Assembly (NCBI GenBank): GCA_902601155.1
Contig: CACKMC010000009.1
Coordinates: 1-34,638 of the forward strand
DNA: 34,638 bases
Source of the DNA: Coxiellaceae bacterium
Lineage (GTDB): Bacteria > Pseudomonadota > Gammaproteobacteria > Comchoanobacterales > Comchoanobacteraceae
Direction: 5' to 3'
A model generated the notes under the pieces. That model saw nothing but the letters and a program-made list of their open reading frames with translations. It made no database searches and had not been told where the DNA came from. Every line of letters starts with the position of its first letter. The first letter of the stretch is position 1. The translations under genes and the position numbers were made by a program. Positions 33,893 to 34,638 of this stretch are shown here, in pieces.

Positions 33893-34638
33893 ATGCGCTT
33901 AATCGTTTGTCTCATTGTTTTGTTATCGGTCGCTCATGGCAGTGAGTCTTGGCATCTTAAGGGCCTACCCCACCATGTCGAAGCCAATGTGCGTTTAGCC
34001 CTTGAAACCCATGAATCTCAACACGTCACATGTGACTATTTTACCTTACACCAACACATGCTGACCCAACTGATCAAAAAAGCCATGGAACCTTACGGTT
34101 TTTTACATAGCACCGTGACTTGCGAATCACCCAAGACACTTCATATTAAGCCCGGCCCTATCCTGCGGATCACCGCGCATCACTTGCATGTTGAGCCCCA
34201 AACTGAACGCAAGTATTTTGTTAACCTTGTCAAACCAGCGACGCAGCAACCCTTAAATGTCCATACTTTCAAGCAAGTGAAAAATAAACTGATTGCTAAA
34301 GCCCATGCACTTGGCTTTCTTAAAGCACATGTCAATGACAGTCATTTTAGCCTTGATCCATCGACACTCAAAGGGGAAATCTTCTACTATGTTAAAACGG
34401 GACCACGCTTTTATTTTGGCCCACGAAGCACCTCAAGCACATTGCTACACCCTGAACTAATGAAAGGATTGCTTCACCTACCACCTCATACCCCCTTCAC
34501 CTACCAACGACTCGATGAAATGCGCCAGGCACTTCTCCACACCGATTATTTTAGCCAAGCCAAACCCACCGCGCATGCCTCGAAACATCACATGAACGTT
34601 CATTTTAATCTCAAAGAGACGCCACCCCACCAGTATCT
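33893..34638 (+). CDS. tamA: TamA-like outer-membrane assembly factor, 5' part
   Basis: First 248 codons of an Omp85-superfamily protein; the gene runs off the window end. A signal peptide (MRLIVCLIVLLSVAHG, cleaved near residue 16) is followed by POTRA-type domains; AHALGFLKAHV and YYVKTGPRFYFG at about residues 138-174 match the second POTRA of TamA, and the C-terminal barrel would lie beyond the window. TamA acts with TamB in outer-membrane biogenesis; TamB is not visible. The ATG at 33893 has no evident ribosome site, so translation may be weak. A divergent holD-like gene lies upstream. Confidence 0.82.
   Translation, partial: MRLIVCLIVLLSVAHGSESWHLKGLPHHVEANVRLALETHESQHVTCDYFTLHQHMLTQLIKKAMEPYGFLHSTVTCESPKTLHIKPGPILRITAHHLHVEPQTERKYFVNLVKPATQQPLNVHTFKQVKNKLIAKAHALGFLKAHVNDSHFSLDPSTLKGEIFYYVKTGPRFYFGPRSTSSTLLHPELMKGLLHLPPHTPFTYQRLDEMRQALLHTDYFSQAKPTAHASKHHMNVHFNLKETPPHQY

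Noticed and set aside
1-34638. Mobile elements, prophage or CRISPR arrays
   Set aside because: No transposase, integrase, terminal repeats or regularly spaced repeats were seen.

Overview
The window looks like a gammaproteobacterial chromosome segment. The gene families, the gene orders (mraZ-rsmH-ftsL-ftsI-murEF-mraY-murD-ftsW-murGC-murB-ddl; glyA-nrdR-nusB-thiL-pgpA; accB-accC; lptF-lptG) and the sigma70-type promoters all fit. GC content is intermediate by eye. A small membrane protein resembling the type IVB secretion (Dot/Icm) component IcmD/DotP sits next to adk, and two multi-pass membrane proteins of no family I recognise are present. Both hint at a host-associated or Legionellales-like lineage; that placement is inference. 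I see no rRNA, insertion sequence, prophage, integron or CRISPR array.

Layout. 1-13.7 kb, minus strand: a compact division and cell wall (dcw) cluster transcribed from a sigma70-like promoter near 13.68 kb. It has three 10-bp-spaced MraZ-type boxes at the start of mraZ and runs through to ddl, which leaves the window at position 1. 13.77-14.7 kb, minus: IcmD/DotP-like gene plus adk. 14.78-14.98 kb, plus: tRNA-Ala(GGC) and tRNA-Glu(TTC) behind their own promoter. 15.0-21.25 kb, minus: pyrimidine-5'-nucleotidase-like HAD gene, lptF and lptG, then an MFS transporter, an unknown gene and an aromatic amino acid permease. 21.4-26.8 kb, plus: valS-queC, then accB-accC with its own promoter and a leader of about 130 nt. 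26.8-29.7 kb: a divergent pair of membrane proteins, each apparently built from repeated two-helix hairpins. A perfect-consensus promoter drives the plus-strand member. 29.7-33.3 kb, minus: glyA-nrdR-nusB-thiL-pgpA, with thiL broken by one extra base in a G7 run. 33.36-33.74 kb, minus: holD-like gene. 33.9 kb to the end, plus: 5' part of a tamA-like outer-membrane assembly gene.

How the genes work together. The dcw cluster makes lipid II from UDP-MurNAc (MurB, MurC-F, MraY, MurG, Ddl), polymerises and cross-links septal wall (FtsW, FtsI, FtsL) and regulates itself through MraZ. LptFG and TamA serve the outer membrane, AccBC and PgpA lipid synthesis, GlyA, NrdR and ThiL one-carbon, deoxynucleotide and cofactor metabolism. 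Many junctions are 4-nt ATGA overlaps, so most start calls below rest on that overlap plus Shine-Dalgarno spacing. Start coordinates are the least certain part of this annotation.
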